Below, piece after piece: positions 32,930 to 40,940 of a DNA stretch of 64,000 nucleotides. The stretch lies in the NCBI GenBank assembly GCA_018268715.1, contig JAFDVZ010000008.1, forward strand, positions 432,325-496,324, given 5' to 3'. Position 1 is the first letter of the stretch; the number at the start of each line of letters is the position of its first letter. The notes beneath the pieces were generated by a model. It saw nothing but the letters and a program-made list of their open reading frames with translations. It was not told the origin of the DNA and ran no database searches. The translations under genes and the position numbers were made by a program. This DNA comes from Acidobacteriota bacterium (GTDB taxonomy: Bacteria; Acidobacteriota; Terriglobia; Bryobacterales; Bryobacteraceae).

Positions 32930-34204
32930 ATGCAACGCAGGACCTTCCTAATGGGCGGCGCCGCCGCGCTCGGCGCCCTGGGCGCGAACGATCGCGTCAA
33001 CATCGCCGTCATCGGCGTCGGCGGACGCGGCCGCGACCACATAACCTCCATCGCCAAGCAACCCAACGCGCGCGTAGCCGCCGTGTGCGACGTCAACCAG
33101 GCGCAGTCCGAACGCGCCGTCGCGCTCACCGAAAAGGTGCAAAACTCGAAGCCCAAAGTCTACGAGGACATGCGCAAGCTCTTCGAGGACAAGGATATCG
33201 ACGCCGTCTCCATCGCCACACCGAACCACTGGCACGCCCTCGCCACCATCTGGGCCTGCGAGGCCGGCAAGGACGTCTACTGCGAAAAGCCCGCCTGCTA
33301 CAACATCTGGGAAGGCCAGCGCATGGTGGCCGCCGCGCGCCGCAACAAGCGCATGGTCCAAATCGGCATGCAGAGCCGCAGCACCGAACACAAGATCCGC
33401 GCCGTGCAACTGCTCAAGGACGGCGCCATCGGCAAGCTCTACATGGCCAAGGGTCTCTGTTTCAAGCGCCGCGTCTCCATCGGACACACGCCTGACGAGC
33501 CCGTGCCGCCCGGCGTGAACTGGGACCTCTTCCTCGGCCCCGCCGCCATGACGCCCTACAGCAAGAACCGCCTCATCTACAACTGGCACTGGTTCTGGAA
33601 CACCGGCAACGGCGACATCGGCAACCAGGGCATCCACGAAATGGACATTGCCCGTTGGGGCATGGGTCTCGGCCTGCCCAAGGGCGGCGTCTCCACCGGC
33701 GGCAAGTTCGTCTACACCGACGACCAGGAGACCCCCAACACCCAACTGGCGTTGCTTGAATACGACGGCGCTGAAATCCAGTTCGAAGTTCGCGGCCTGC
33801 CCACCGGCGGCGAGTCCGACATCGCGCCCTCCGGCCCGAACTTCGTCGGCGATTTATTCTACGGGGAGAAGGGCTACATGTCGGTCGACCACACGGCCTT
33901 CCACATCTACCTCGGCCCCAAGCGCGAGCCCGGCGAGAGCATGAAGTCCACCGAAAAGGTCGACGCCACCGTCCCCCACTTCGCCAACTTCATCGACGCC
34001 ATCAAGAGCCGCAGGCATGAGGACCTGCACGGCGACGTCGCCATCGGCGTCGAGTCCGTCGCCCTGGTCCACATCGCCAACACGAGCTACCGCCTCGGCC
34101 GCAAGCTCGCCTTCGACCCCGCCACCGAGTCCTACCTGGGCGACGAGGAGGCCAACCGCATGAAGACCCGCAACCCCTACCGCGCCCCGTACATCGTTTC
34201 CTGA
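32930..34204 (+). CDS. Tat-exported Gfo/Idh/MocA family oxidoreductase
   Basis: A 424-residue oxidoreductase with an N-terminal Tat signal (MQRRTFLMGGAAALGALGA). The Rossmann motif VIGVGGRGRDH follows, and then the catalytic region CEKPACYNIWEG. This exported subgroup is common in Acidobacteria and Planctomycetes and probably carries a bound nicotinamide cofactor, oxidising sugars in the periplasm. It is the first gene of a probable two-gene unit with the MetE-like protein (8-nt gap). Confidence 0.88.
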   Translation: MQRRTFLMGGAAALGALGANDRVNIAVIGVGGRGRDHITSIAKQPNARVAAVCDVNQAQSERAVALTEKVQNSKPKVYEDMRKLFEDKDIDAVSIATPNHWHALATIWACEAGKDVYCEKPACYNIWEGQRMVAAARRNKRMVQIGMQSRSTEHKIRAVQLLKDGAIGKLYMAKGLCFKRRVSIGHTPDEPVPPGVNWDLFLGPAAMTPYSKNRLIYNWHWFWNTGNGDIGNQGIHEMDIARWGMGLGLPKGGVSTGGKFVYTDDQETPNTQLALLEYDGAEIQFEVRGLPTGGESDIAPSGPNFVGDLFYGEKGYMSVDHTAFHIYLGPKREPGESMKSTEKVDATVPHFANFIDAIKSRRHEDLHGDVAIGVESVALVHIANTSYRLGRKLAFDPATESYLGDEEANRMKTRNPYRAPYIVS

Positions 34205-34212
34205 GCGAACCA

Positions 34213-35238
34213 ATGCCTGAACCACTCATTCTCACCACGACCGTGGGATCGTATCCCATCCCCGCCTGGCTCGAAGGAGCCCGCACGGAAGAAGCGCGTC
34301 TCGACGCCACCCGCGTCGTCTTCGACATCCAGCGGCAGGCCGGCATCGACCTGCCCACCGATGGCGAACTCTACCGCTTCGACCCCAACCACCCCGACAC
34401 CAACGGCATGATCGACTATTTCGTCGAGCGCCTGTCGGGCGTCCGCACCCGAACGGGCCGCGCCGACTGGGACGCTTGCCTCTCGGTGCCGCATCTCCGG
34501 TTTCGTCGCAAACCGGCGGGCGTCGTCGAAACCGCCATCGGCGAAGGTTGGATGAATCTGCTTTGCGACTGCCAGGACGCCGCGTCGGTGTCCGGCGGCC
34601 CCTTCAAGTTCACGGTCACCAGCCCGTACATGTTGGCCCGCACGCTGCTCGACCGCCACTACGGCGGATTCGAACCCCTGCTGATGGCCATCGCCGACGC
34701 TCTCGCGGCCCAGGTTCGCGCCCTGCCCTGCGACACCCTGCAGGTGGATGAGGCGAACCTGCCCGGCAATCCGCAGGACGGCGCCATCGCCGCGCGCGCC
34801 ATCAACCGCGTGCTCGACGGGTTCGGCGGCCGCACGGCCGTGCACTTCTGTTTCGGCAATTACGGCGGGCAGGTGATCCAGCACGGCCACTGGTCCTCGC
34901 TGGTCGAATTCCTGAACGCCCTGCACGTCGATCACCTGGTGATGGAGTTGGCGCACCGTCCGACAGACGACCTCGAGGCGTTGCGCGGAGTCGACCCGCG
35001 CATCAAACTGGGCATCGGCGTGATCGACGTGAAAGTGAATCAGATCGAAACGGCCGAGGACGTCGCCCGGAGAATCGAAACCGCCGAGCGCGCGCTCGGG
35101 CCGGGACGCGTCCGCTGGGTCCACCCCGATTGCGGATTCTGGATGTTGAAGCGCAGCGTCGCCGACCGCAAGATCAAGGCGCTGGTTGAAGGCCGTGATC
35201 TCTATCTGGGAAAAGCCAAGACCATGACCGCGGTCTGA
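34213..35238 (+). CDS. MetE C-terminal-like (cobalamin-independent methionine synthase family) protein
   Basis: A 341-residue protein related to the C-terminal zinc domain of MetE and to the uroporphyrinogen decarboxylase superfamily. Likely zinc ligands are in VHFCFGNYGG (His/Cys) and HPDCGFWML (Cys). The opening TTVGSYPIPAWL matches the MetE-C start (family phrase TxxGSYPR). It is too short for full MetE, so it is more likely a methyl- or alkyl-transferase of unknown substrate. It ends 8 nt before the convergent TPR gene. Confidence 0.8.
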   Translation: MPEPLILTTTVGSYPIPAWLEGARTEEARLDATRVVFDIQRQAGIDLPTDGELYRFDPNHPDTNGMIDYFVERLSGVRTRTGRADWDACLSVPHLRFRRKPAGVVETAIGEGWMNLLCDCQDAASVSGGPFKFTVTSPYMLARTLLDRHYGGFEPLLMAIADALAAQVRALPCDTLQVDEANLPGNPQDGAIAARAINRVLDGFGGRTAVHFCFGNYGGQVIQHGHWSSLVEFLNALHVDHLVMELAHRPTDDLEALRGVDPRIKLGIGVIDVKVNQIETAEDVARRIETAERALGPGRVRWVHPDCGFWMLKRSVADRKIKALVEGRDLYLGKAKTMTAV

Positions 35239-35246
35239 CCGCGCGA

Positions 35247-36899
35247 TCAGGAAAAGTAGGCCGTCGCCAGTTCCGGTGAGAGTTCGAGGGCCCTGGCCCA
35301 CAGGGCCCTGGCCTCTTCCATCTGTCCCGACGCCTGCAACGCGTGCCCCAGGTTGACGAGCGCCTCGGGAAACTCCGGCCGCTTCTCGAGCGCTTCGCGA
35401 TAGTGCCCCGCCGCGGCTTCATTCTGCCCCGCCTGCTGCAGCACCAGCCCGATATTGAACATCAGTTCCGGAGCCGCCTCCGCCACGGCGCGCAACGCCT
35501 GGTAGGAGGCGAGCGCCTGTTCCGCGTCGCCGGCCACCACCGCCGAGGCGGTCTGCCCGGCTAGTGCGAGCGGGTGCGCCGGCGCGATGGCGAGCGCATG
35601 ACCGAAGACCTGTAACGCATCCTCATACCGGCCCAGTTTGTACTTGCACACGCCGATGTCTATCAGGGCTTCCACCCAGGACGGCCGCGAGTTCGAAGCG
35701 GATTCGAAGGCTTGCAGCGCGCGGTCGAGTTCGCCCCGGTCGTAACGAATGGTGGCCAGGCGGAACCAGGCGTCGGCCCAGTCCCTGCGGATTTCGACCA
35801 TCTGCTCGTAAGCGAGTTCGGCTTCTTCGGGTTCGCCCAGTTGCTCGCACACGAGCGCGAGGTTCCACAAGCGGTCGGGCGCGGGCCGCAGCGTGAGGGC
35901 TTCTTCGTAGCACGCCTTGGCGGCCGCGAAGTCGCCGGCTTCCTGCAACACGGCGCCCAGATTGGCGTGCGCCTGCGCGGCCCGCGGATCGAGCCGCAGC
36001 GCCTCGCGATAGGCGTGTTCGGCGGCCGGCGCAAACCCGGCCTTGTGATTCGCCAGCGCCCGGTTGTACCAGGTTTGATACTCTCCGGGAGCGATTTCGG
36101 TGATGGTCTTGGCGTATTGGGCCGCGCTCGGATAGTCCTGTTCGGCGAACGCCGCCGTCATCAGACCTTCGAGAGCGGTTCGCGAGTCCGGTTTCACCGC
36201 CAGCAGGCGCCGCGAATAATCCTGGACGCCGGCGTAATCCTTGTGCGCGGCCGCCAGCGCCACCAGATTCGACAGCATCTCCACATTTTCCGAGTAGGCG
36301 GGCAGCAGCCGGGCATAAGCGTCCTTGGCCTCCTGCAGCCTCCCCATGAACTGCAGCGCCACCGCCATCCCGAACACCGCCTTCTCGGACCCGGGCTGTA
36401 GTTCAAGCGAGTCCTGAAACGCCTGCAGCGCCCGGCTGTAACGCCCCAGCCGCAGGTGGCAATACCCCAGTCCGACGTGCGCCTGCCAAAGTTGGTTGTG
36501 GCGCGCCGCGGCCGTCGTGAAGGCTTCGATCGCCTGCTCGTACTTTCCCAGCCGCTCGTAGCAGACGCCCAGGTTGAAACCCGCCGTCGGATGGTCTGGA
36601 GCGGCGGCTCGGATCTTGGCGAAGTATTCGGCCGCCTTGGCGTACTCGCCCAGTTGGAAATGCAGGTTGCCGGCGATTCCGTACAGATCACCCGAAGGCG
36701 GCCCGGACTCGAGCGCGCGTTCCACCTCGGTGGCGGCTTCCCGCGTTCGGCCTTGCATGTGCAGCCCCATGGCCACGCCGGCCGCCGCGGCTTCAGCCGG
36801 CCGGATAGAGGCGGTCGGCGCCACTTCATCGGGCGCCATGAGTCGGTCGACGAGTTCCTCGTCGACAAACCATAGCCAGTGATCAGTGAATTCCGACAT
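35247..36899 (-). CDS. TPR-repeat protein
   Basis: A 550-residue protein made almost wholly of tetratricopeptide repeats. Examples are AHVGLGYCHLRLGRYSRAL and LYGIAGNLHFQLGEYAKAA, followed by a dozen similar 34-residue units up to the C-terminus. It has no signal peptide and no membrane segment, so it is probably a cytoplasmic scaffold. It follows the FCS-finger/repeat protein by 15 nt on the same strand, so the two are probably co-transcribed. Its partner is unknown, but the neighbouring cytoplasmic zinc-finger region is an obvious candidate. Confidence 0.88.
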   Translation of the reverse strand: MSEFTDHWLWFVDEELVDRLMAPDEVAPTASIRPAEAAAAGVAMGLHMQGRTREAATEVERALESGPPSGDLYGIAGNLHFQLGEYAKAAEYFAKIRAAAPDHPTAGFNLGVCYERLGKYEQAIEAFTTAAARHNQLWQAHVGLGYCHLRLGRYSRALQAFQDSLELQPGSEKAVFGMAVALQFMGRLQEAKDAYARLLPAYSENVEMLSNLVALAAAHKDYAGVQDYSRRLLAVKPDSRTALEGLMTAAFAEQDYPSAAQYAKTITEIAPGEYQTWYNRALANHKAGFAPAAEHAYREALRLDPRAAQAHANLGAVLQEAGDFAAAKACYEEALTLRPAPDRLWNLALVCEQLGEPEEAELAYEQMVEIRRDWADAWFRLATIRYDRGELDRALQAFESASNSRPSWVEALIDIGVCKYKLGRYEDALQVFGHALAIAPAHPLALAGQTASAVVAGDAEQALASYQALRAVAEAAPELMFNIGLVLQQAGQNEAAAGHYREALEKRPEFPEALVNLGHALQASGQMEEARALWARALELSPELATAYFS

Positions 36900-36914
36900 C
36901 CCTTTCTCGCTTCC

Positions 36915-39900
36915 TCAGTTCGCGATCCGCAGTTGGTGCAACTGGATCAGGCGAACTTGAGCGGCCTCGTCCTTATCTTTCCATAGACCGATGCCGCCGA
37001 CCGCCAACCGGTCGTCATTCCACGTATCGACGAGTTCGTCCTGAATATAAGTGCGAAACGTCGAACCGAGGATATCCGAACGCACTTTATAGACCGTATC
37101 CAGCTGAACCGGCATGCGCAGATCGATCTGGGTCTTCTGCGTCTCCTCGCCGTTAATCACCGCCGTGCGCGACAGCGCGGCTCGCGGTCCCTCGCCGCCC
37201 CGGATCAACTCAAGCTTCATCGCATAGTAGTTTCTCGGGTTCGCGGCGCGAAACACCCAGCCCAAGCCCTTCGATTCGATTTGGCCCTGAAACTCGAACC
37301 GATAATCTGTCATCGTCAGCGACGGCCGGAAAATGTAGACCTGGCGGCCGGCAAAGGCTCCCGGCGTCTGTCCGGCCCAATCCACCGCCCAACTGCCCTC
37401 ACCGGGAATCAGGCTTTGGCCGTAGACTTCCACCCGGCCTTCGTTGGCGGTGGCCGCCGCCTTCGGGACAAACGCCTCGTGGATCAGATAAGCCACCAGC
37501 AGCGCCGCCAGAATGAGCGCGATCACCACGGCGATCCGGCGCGCCTTGGCCGCCGGCGTGATCGTCGGATTGACCTGCCGCTCCATCTCGGCGCGCAGCG
37601 CTTCGAGGTCGGCCGTCTCGGTCATCTTGCGGCGATTCTTGTCCAGACGGGTAGTCGGGGCATCGGCCGGCGCTGGTTCAGCCGGCCGCGCCAACACTGG
37701 AGCGGGCGGAGGGGGCGGCGGCGCGACGGGAGCCGGTTCGACAGGCGCTGGAGGCGCCAGCGTCTCGGCCTCGGCCGGAACGTGGCTGTCGGCATCGCTT
37801 TCGCCGACTTCGGAATCCGGCTCGGAAACGATCGGCGGAGCCTCTGGGCTCGGCCCGAACACGAGTTTGGGACGGAGCGGCGAAGTGGCCAGAGCCGGCG
37901 TATAAATTTCGAACGTCGGTTCGGCGAAATCGCCCTCCTCCAACGGAGTCGAGGCTCCATCGGCGAGTTTCAGGTCCACCACCGCGGGCAAGGCGCACAG
38001 CGCGGGAACGACTTCGCGGGCGGGCGCCGGTTCGGCCGCCGGAACCGGTTCCGGCGCTGGAGCGGACCACAGGAACTCGGATTCGGCGTGCGCGGCCGGC
38101 TCAACCGCCGCGGACGCCTCGGCCGGCTCGTCGGCAGCGGGAATTTCGGAGACCGCGGGGACAGGCTCGACCGCGGTCGCGGGCTCAACGTTCGAAATCG
38201 CGTCGGGTGCGGCCGGGACAAACGCCTCCGCGGCGGCCTCGGTCGCAACGACGGGCAGCGACGTTTCGGGGAGAGGCGACCCGGTCGGCGATTCAAGCGC
38301 GAAGGCCGGCTTCGAGTCGATCGCGGCCAGCGACAACGGCGCCTCGAGCGGCTTTACAATCAGCGGAGGCGCGATAACCGAGGAAAGTTCGTTCTCGACC
38401 GCAGTTGGCTCAACCAACGCCGTAGGCTCAACCGACGCCCATGGCTCAGCCGATACTGCTGGCTCAACCAATCCCGCCGGCTCGACCGGCGCCGCAGGCT
38501 CTGCCGACGCCGTGGGCGAAACCGAGACGGCAGGCTCAGCCGGCGCTGCGGGCGCACCCAACACCGCAGGCTCAACCGACACCGCGGGCTCAACCGACGC
38601 CGCGGGCTCAACCGACGCTGCGGGCTCAACCGACGCCGCGGGCTCAACCGACGCCGCGGGCTCAACCGACGCCGCAGGCTCAACCGACGCCGCAGTCTCA
38701 ACCACATCAGCGGACTCGACCGGCACTGCGGGCTCGACCGACACCGCAGGCTCGACCGGCACTGCGGGCTCGACCGACACCGCAGGCTCGACCGGCACTG
38801 CAGGCTCGACCGACACCGCAGGCTCAACCCGATCCGCAGGCTCAACCCGATCCGCAAGTTCAACCGGAACTGCGGACTCAACCAGCCCTGCAGGCTTACT
38901 CGCCGCGGTGGGTTCAGCGTGGGCCGCTGGCCCAACCAGAGCCACAGGCCCAGCCGACGCAGACCCGGGAGCATCAGGCGCGACAGGCGCCGATTCTCCC
39001 GAAGCCTTCAACGTCTCAGCCGGTGCAACCGCGCCCGGCGCAGCCCCGGCAACCGGAAGCAACGCCCCTGACGCGAGCGAATCCGTTGCCCCCTTCGGCC
39101 CGGACGCGGCAGCCGGGGGCGCCTCGATCTTCTTCACCGGCGCCGGCTTGACGGCAGGCGTATCCCAATCGAGCAGCCTCGCCCTTCGCGGCTTCGGCGC
39201 GGGCGCATCCCCGGCCGCATCCGGATCGAGCATCCCAAGCGCCGCCCAATTAATAACGACTTCCGGCCGGTCCTGATCCGATTTCGGAGGCTCGGCGGCC
39301 TGTGGGGAAGCGTCAAACAGGTGAGCGTCCGCCTCCGCAGCCGCTTCGGGCGCCGCAGGACCGGGGGCGGCATCCCCAACGGATGGCGCCGGTTCTGGTA
39401 GAGGTGCAGCGGGTGCAACGGGCGGGGCGGCTGGCGCTATCGCGTGCGCCGAAGTCCCGTTCTGCGTCGGCTTCACCTTCGGCGACTCGATGGCCGAATC
39501 CATCTCTTCGAGAGCGCGTCGAGCGGCCTGCTCATCCACCGCCTGGTCCGTGTTGCCGGCCAGGCTCAGGATATCTCCGATCGTGCGCGAGTACTCGGCC
39601 TGGAACTCGAAAGGCGCCGCCGATTCTCCGCGAATCGGTGCGCTGCGCACACGGGCGATGGCCAAATCCACCGGCCGGACCGTCGTCACCAACCGCCATT
39701 TGAATGAGGTGGGAGGGGGCTCCGCCCCACCGCCGACAACCGGCCCGAAATCCTGCCTGCCGCCCAGCAGCACGGCGGCCGGCGTCTGGCCCTCCCCGGC
39801 ATCGGGGAAAATCGTCGAGCTGGCCAGCTCCGGCGGAACGGAGTGGATCGCCGGACTCGAGACGGCCGGTTCAAACTGATGTGGCAGAAATCCGCTCATC

Positions 39901-40223
39901 CCGGGCGGAGAGCCGCCCGCGGACACCTGTTCGGCGGCGACGGACGCTGCGGCGTAGCGTTCCTGTTGCGGCGCCGCGGCGCCAGACTCGATTTCCCGTC
40001 GCGCCTTTCCCGGACCGATCGCACTCGCCGAGCGCGACGCCCGTAGCGGCGTCGTCAGCGGCCGACGTTCCGGTTCGGTCTCCTGCGCCTGGAGTAGCCG
40101 GGTCAGGGCAAGGCGGTTGTATTGTTCCTGGTACTTCTGCCGGTGAGCTTCCGAGCAAAACTCTCCGTAGCCGGTGAGTTTTCTCAGCAGCGCCAGCTCG
40201 TTGCCGCAATACAGACAGCGCAT
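36915..40223 (-). CDS. FCS zinc finger / hexapeptide-repeat / single-pass membrane protein with LamG-like C-terminus
   Basis: A 1102-residue protein of unknown function. An N-terminal zinc finger (C3, C6, C23, H27, with FCSEAH) is followed by a long Ala/Pro/Glu-rich region. This contains a hexapeptide repeat (VEPAxS/VEPAVP, residues about 421-607). One membrane helix (about 897-918, IAVVIALILAALLVAYLI) precedes a 184-residue beta-rich domain resembling LamG/DUF1080 jelly-rolls (WVFRAANPRNYYAMKLEL). The likely topology is zinc finger inside, jelly-roll outside. An SD-like AAGGAA precedes the ATG. The long repeat linker could span the envelope or hold partners apart. Confidence 0.85.
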   Translation of the reverse strand: MRCLYCGNELALLRKLTGYGEFCSEAHRQKYQEQYNRLALTRLLQAQETEPERRPLTTPLRASRSASAIGPGKARREIESGAAAPQQERYAAASVAAEQVSAGGSPPGMSGFLPHQFEPAVSSPAIHSVPPELASSTIFPDAGEGQTPAAVLLGGRQDFGPVVGGGAEPPPTSFKWRLVTTVRPVDLAIARVRSAPIRGESAAPFEFQAEYSRTIGDILSLAGNTDQAVDEQAARRALEEMDSAIESPKVKPTQNGTSAHAIAPAAPPVAPAAPLPEPAPSVGDAAPGPAAPEAAAEADAHLFDASPQAAEPPKSDQDRPEVVINWAALGMLDPDAAGDAPAPKPRRARLLDWDTPAVKPAPVKKIEAPPAAASGPKGATDSLASGALLPVAGAAPGAVAPAETLKASGESAPVAPDAPGSASAGPVALVGPAAHAEPTAASKPAGLVESAVPVELADRVEPADRVEPAVSVEPAVPVEPAVSVEPAVPVEPAVSVEPAVPVESADVVETAASVEPAASVEPAASVEPAASVEPAASVEPAASVEPAVSVEPAVLGAPAAPAEPAVSVSPTASAEPAAPVEPAGLVEPAVSAEPWASVEPTALVEPTAVENELSSVIAPPLIVKPLEAPLSLAAIDSKPAFALESPTGSPLPETSLPVVATEAAAEAFVPAAPDAISNVEPATAVEPVPAVSEIPAADEPAEASAAVEPAAHAESEFLWSAPAPEPVPAAEPAPAREVVPALCALPAVVDLKLADGASTPLEEGDFAEPTFEIYTPALATSPLRPKLVFGPSPEAPPIVSEPDSEVGESDADSHVPAEAETLAPPAPVEPAPVAPPPPPPAPVLARPAEPAPADAPTTRLDKNRRKMTETADLEALRAEMERQVNPTITPAAKARRIAVVIALILAALLVAYLIHEAFVPKAAATANEGRVEVYGQSLIPGEGSWAVDWAGQTPGAFAGRQVYIFRPSLTMTDYRFEFQGQIESKGLGWVFRAANPRNYYAMKLELIRGGEGPRAALSRTAVINGEETQKTQIDLRMPVQLDTVYKVRSDILGSTFRTYIQDELVDTWNDDRLAVGGIGLWKDKDEAAQVRLIQLHQLRIAN
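38401..38960. repeat. 18-bp tandem repeat array inside the membrane-protein gene
   Basis: About thirty 18-bp units (core GGCTCAACCGACGCCGCG on the plus strand) run without a break in frame. The cleanest part is about 38567-38865. Part of the array alternates two unit types, giving a 36-bp period. On the coding (minus) strand each unit encodes a hexapeptide such as SVEPAA. The array keeps all six frames open, which explains the long opposite-strand open frame here. Confidence 0.9.
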
Positions 40224-40519
40224 ATTTCCTTCATCGGCATCGGAACCGAGATACTAGATAGTGATCTTCACAAAACCCTAGGGCGAACCCACTATCCGGC
40301 CCGAGGAACCACCACTACTGTAAGGTACATTACACTATTACCACCAAGGCGCATGTCCCTTTCGGCTCCGACCCATACATCGACAATCTCCGGTTGTACT
40401 TTTAATTTCATCCCGAGAGAAGTACTGTTGGTACATAGGACTAAAGTTCCGGCTAGGTATGCCGATGCTATTAGAGTGCGGAGGAAGTCCGAAAGCACTC
40501 ACCCGAATTTGGAGAAAAG
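40224..40519. other. A+T-rich divergent intergenic region
   Basis: A 296-bp gap between divergent genes, visibly richer in A+T than its surroundings. It contains a TGTAA/TTACA inverted repeat with a 6-nt spacer (40319-40334). A leader hairpin, GAGTGC/GCACTC (40474-40479 and 40495-40500), has an inner GGA/TCC stem just upstream of the roadblock gene. The roadblock Shine-Dalgarno GGAGAA lies at its end. No tRNA or complete ORF is seen. It probably holds both promoters. Confidence 0.6.
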
Positions 40520-40885
40520 ATGGCAAAGCACGAAGCTCTTAAAAATCATATCGAAGCTCTCAGAGATGCGATACCGGAATTGAAGGGAGTTCTATTGGCG
40601 TCGATCGAGGGTCTTCCCATCGCGCACTCCCTTTCCAATGCCGCGGATCCGAACCGCGTCGCCGCCATGGCGGCCGCTGCGTCCAGCCTGGGCCGCCGGA
40701 TCAGCGACAGCCTCACCATTGGAACCCTGGCGGAGATCGCCATCCGGGCCGATGAAGGCTGGCTGTTCATTTACTCAGCCGGAACCAAGGCTGTCCTGGC
40801 CGTGATGGCCCCCCAGACCGCGAACGCCGGCCTCGTGCACCTCGAAGCCCGCTCCGCCGCCAAGGAAATCGGCGAACTGTTCTGA
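40520..40885 (+). CDS. Roadblock/LC7 domain protein
   Basis: A 121-residue single-domain roadblock/LC7 protein ([39 protein letters not shown] and [23 protein letters not shown]). In bacteria such proteins (MglB-like) commonly regulate small Ras-like GTPases. No MglA-type GTPase is present nearby. A good SD (GGAGAA, 5-nt spacing) supports the ATG. It is divergent from the FCS-finger protein and followed by the sigma54 activator after 55 bp. A scaffold or GTPase-regulator role is inferred from the family. Confidence 0.88.
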   Translation: MAKHEALKNHIEALRDAIPELKGVLLASIEGLPIAHSLSNAADPNRVAAMAAAASSLGRRISDSLTIGTLAEIAIRADEGWLFIYSAGTKAVLAVMAPQTANAGLVHLEARSAAKEIGELF

Positions 40886-40940
40886 TTCGCGGCGGACCTC
40901 GCCGCTACCCTATCGGTCCCGCCGCTACAATATAACGATA

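Noticed and set aside
38401..38960. Array resembling a CRISPR or satellite
   Set aside because: Units are contiguous with no unique spacers and are in frame with a coding gene, so it is a coding tandem repeat.
37281..39071. 596-aa plus-strand open frame opposite the hexapeptide-repeat gene
   Set aside because: Arises because the 18-bp repeats keep every frame open; an Arg-rich translation with no domain.
40478..40490. GCGGAGGAAGTCCG, resembling the GAGGAAAGUCC element of RNase P RNA
   Set aside because: The rest of an RNase P RNA (over 300 nt) cannot fit, because the roadblock coding region starts 30 nt later; probably chance.
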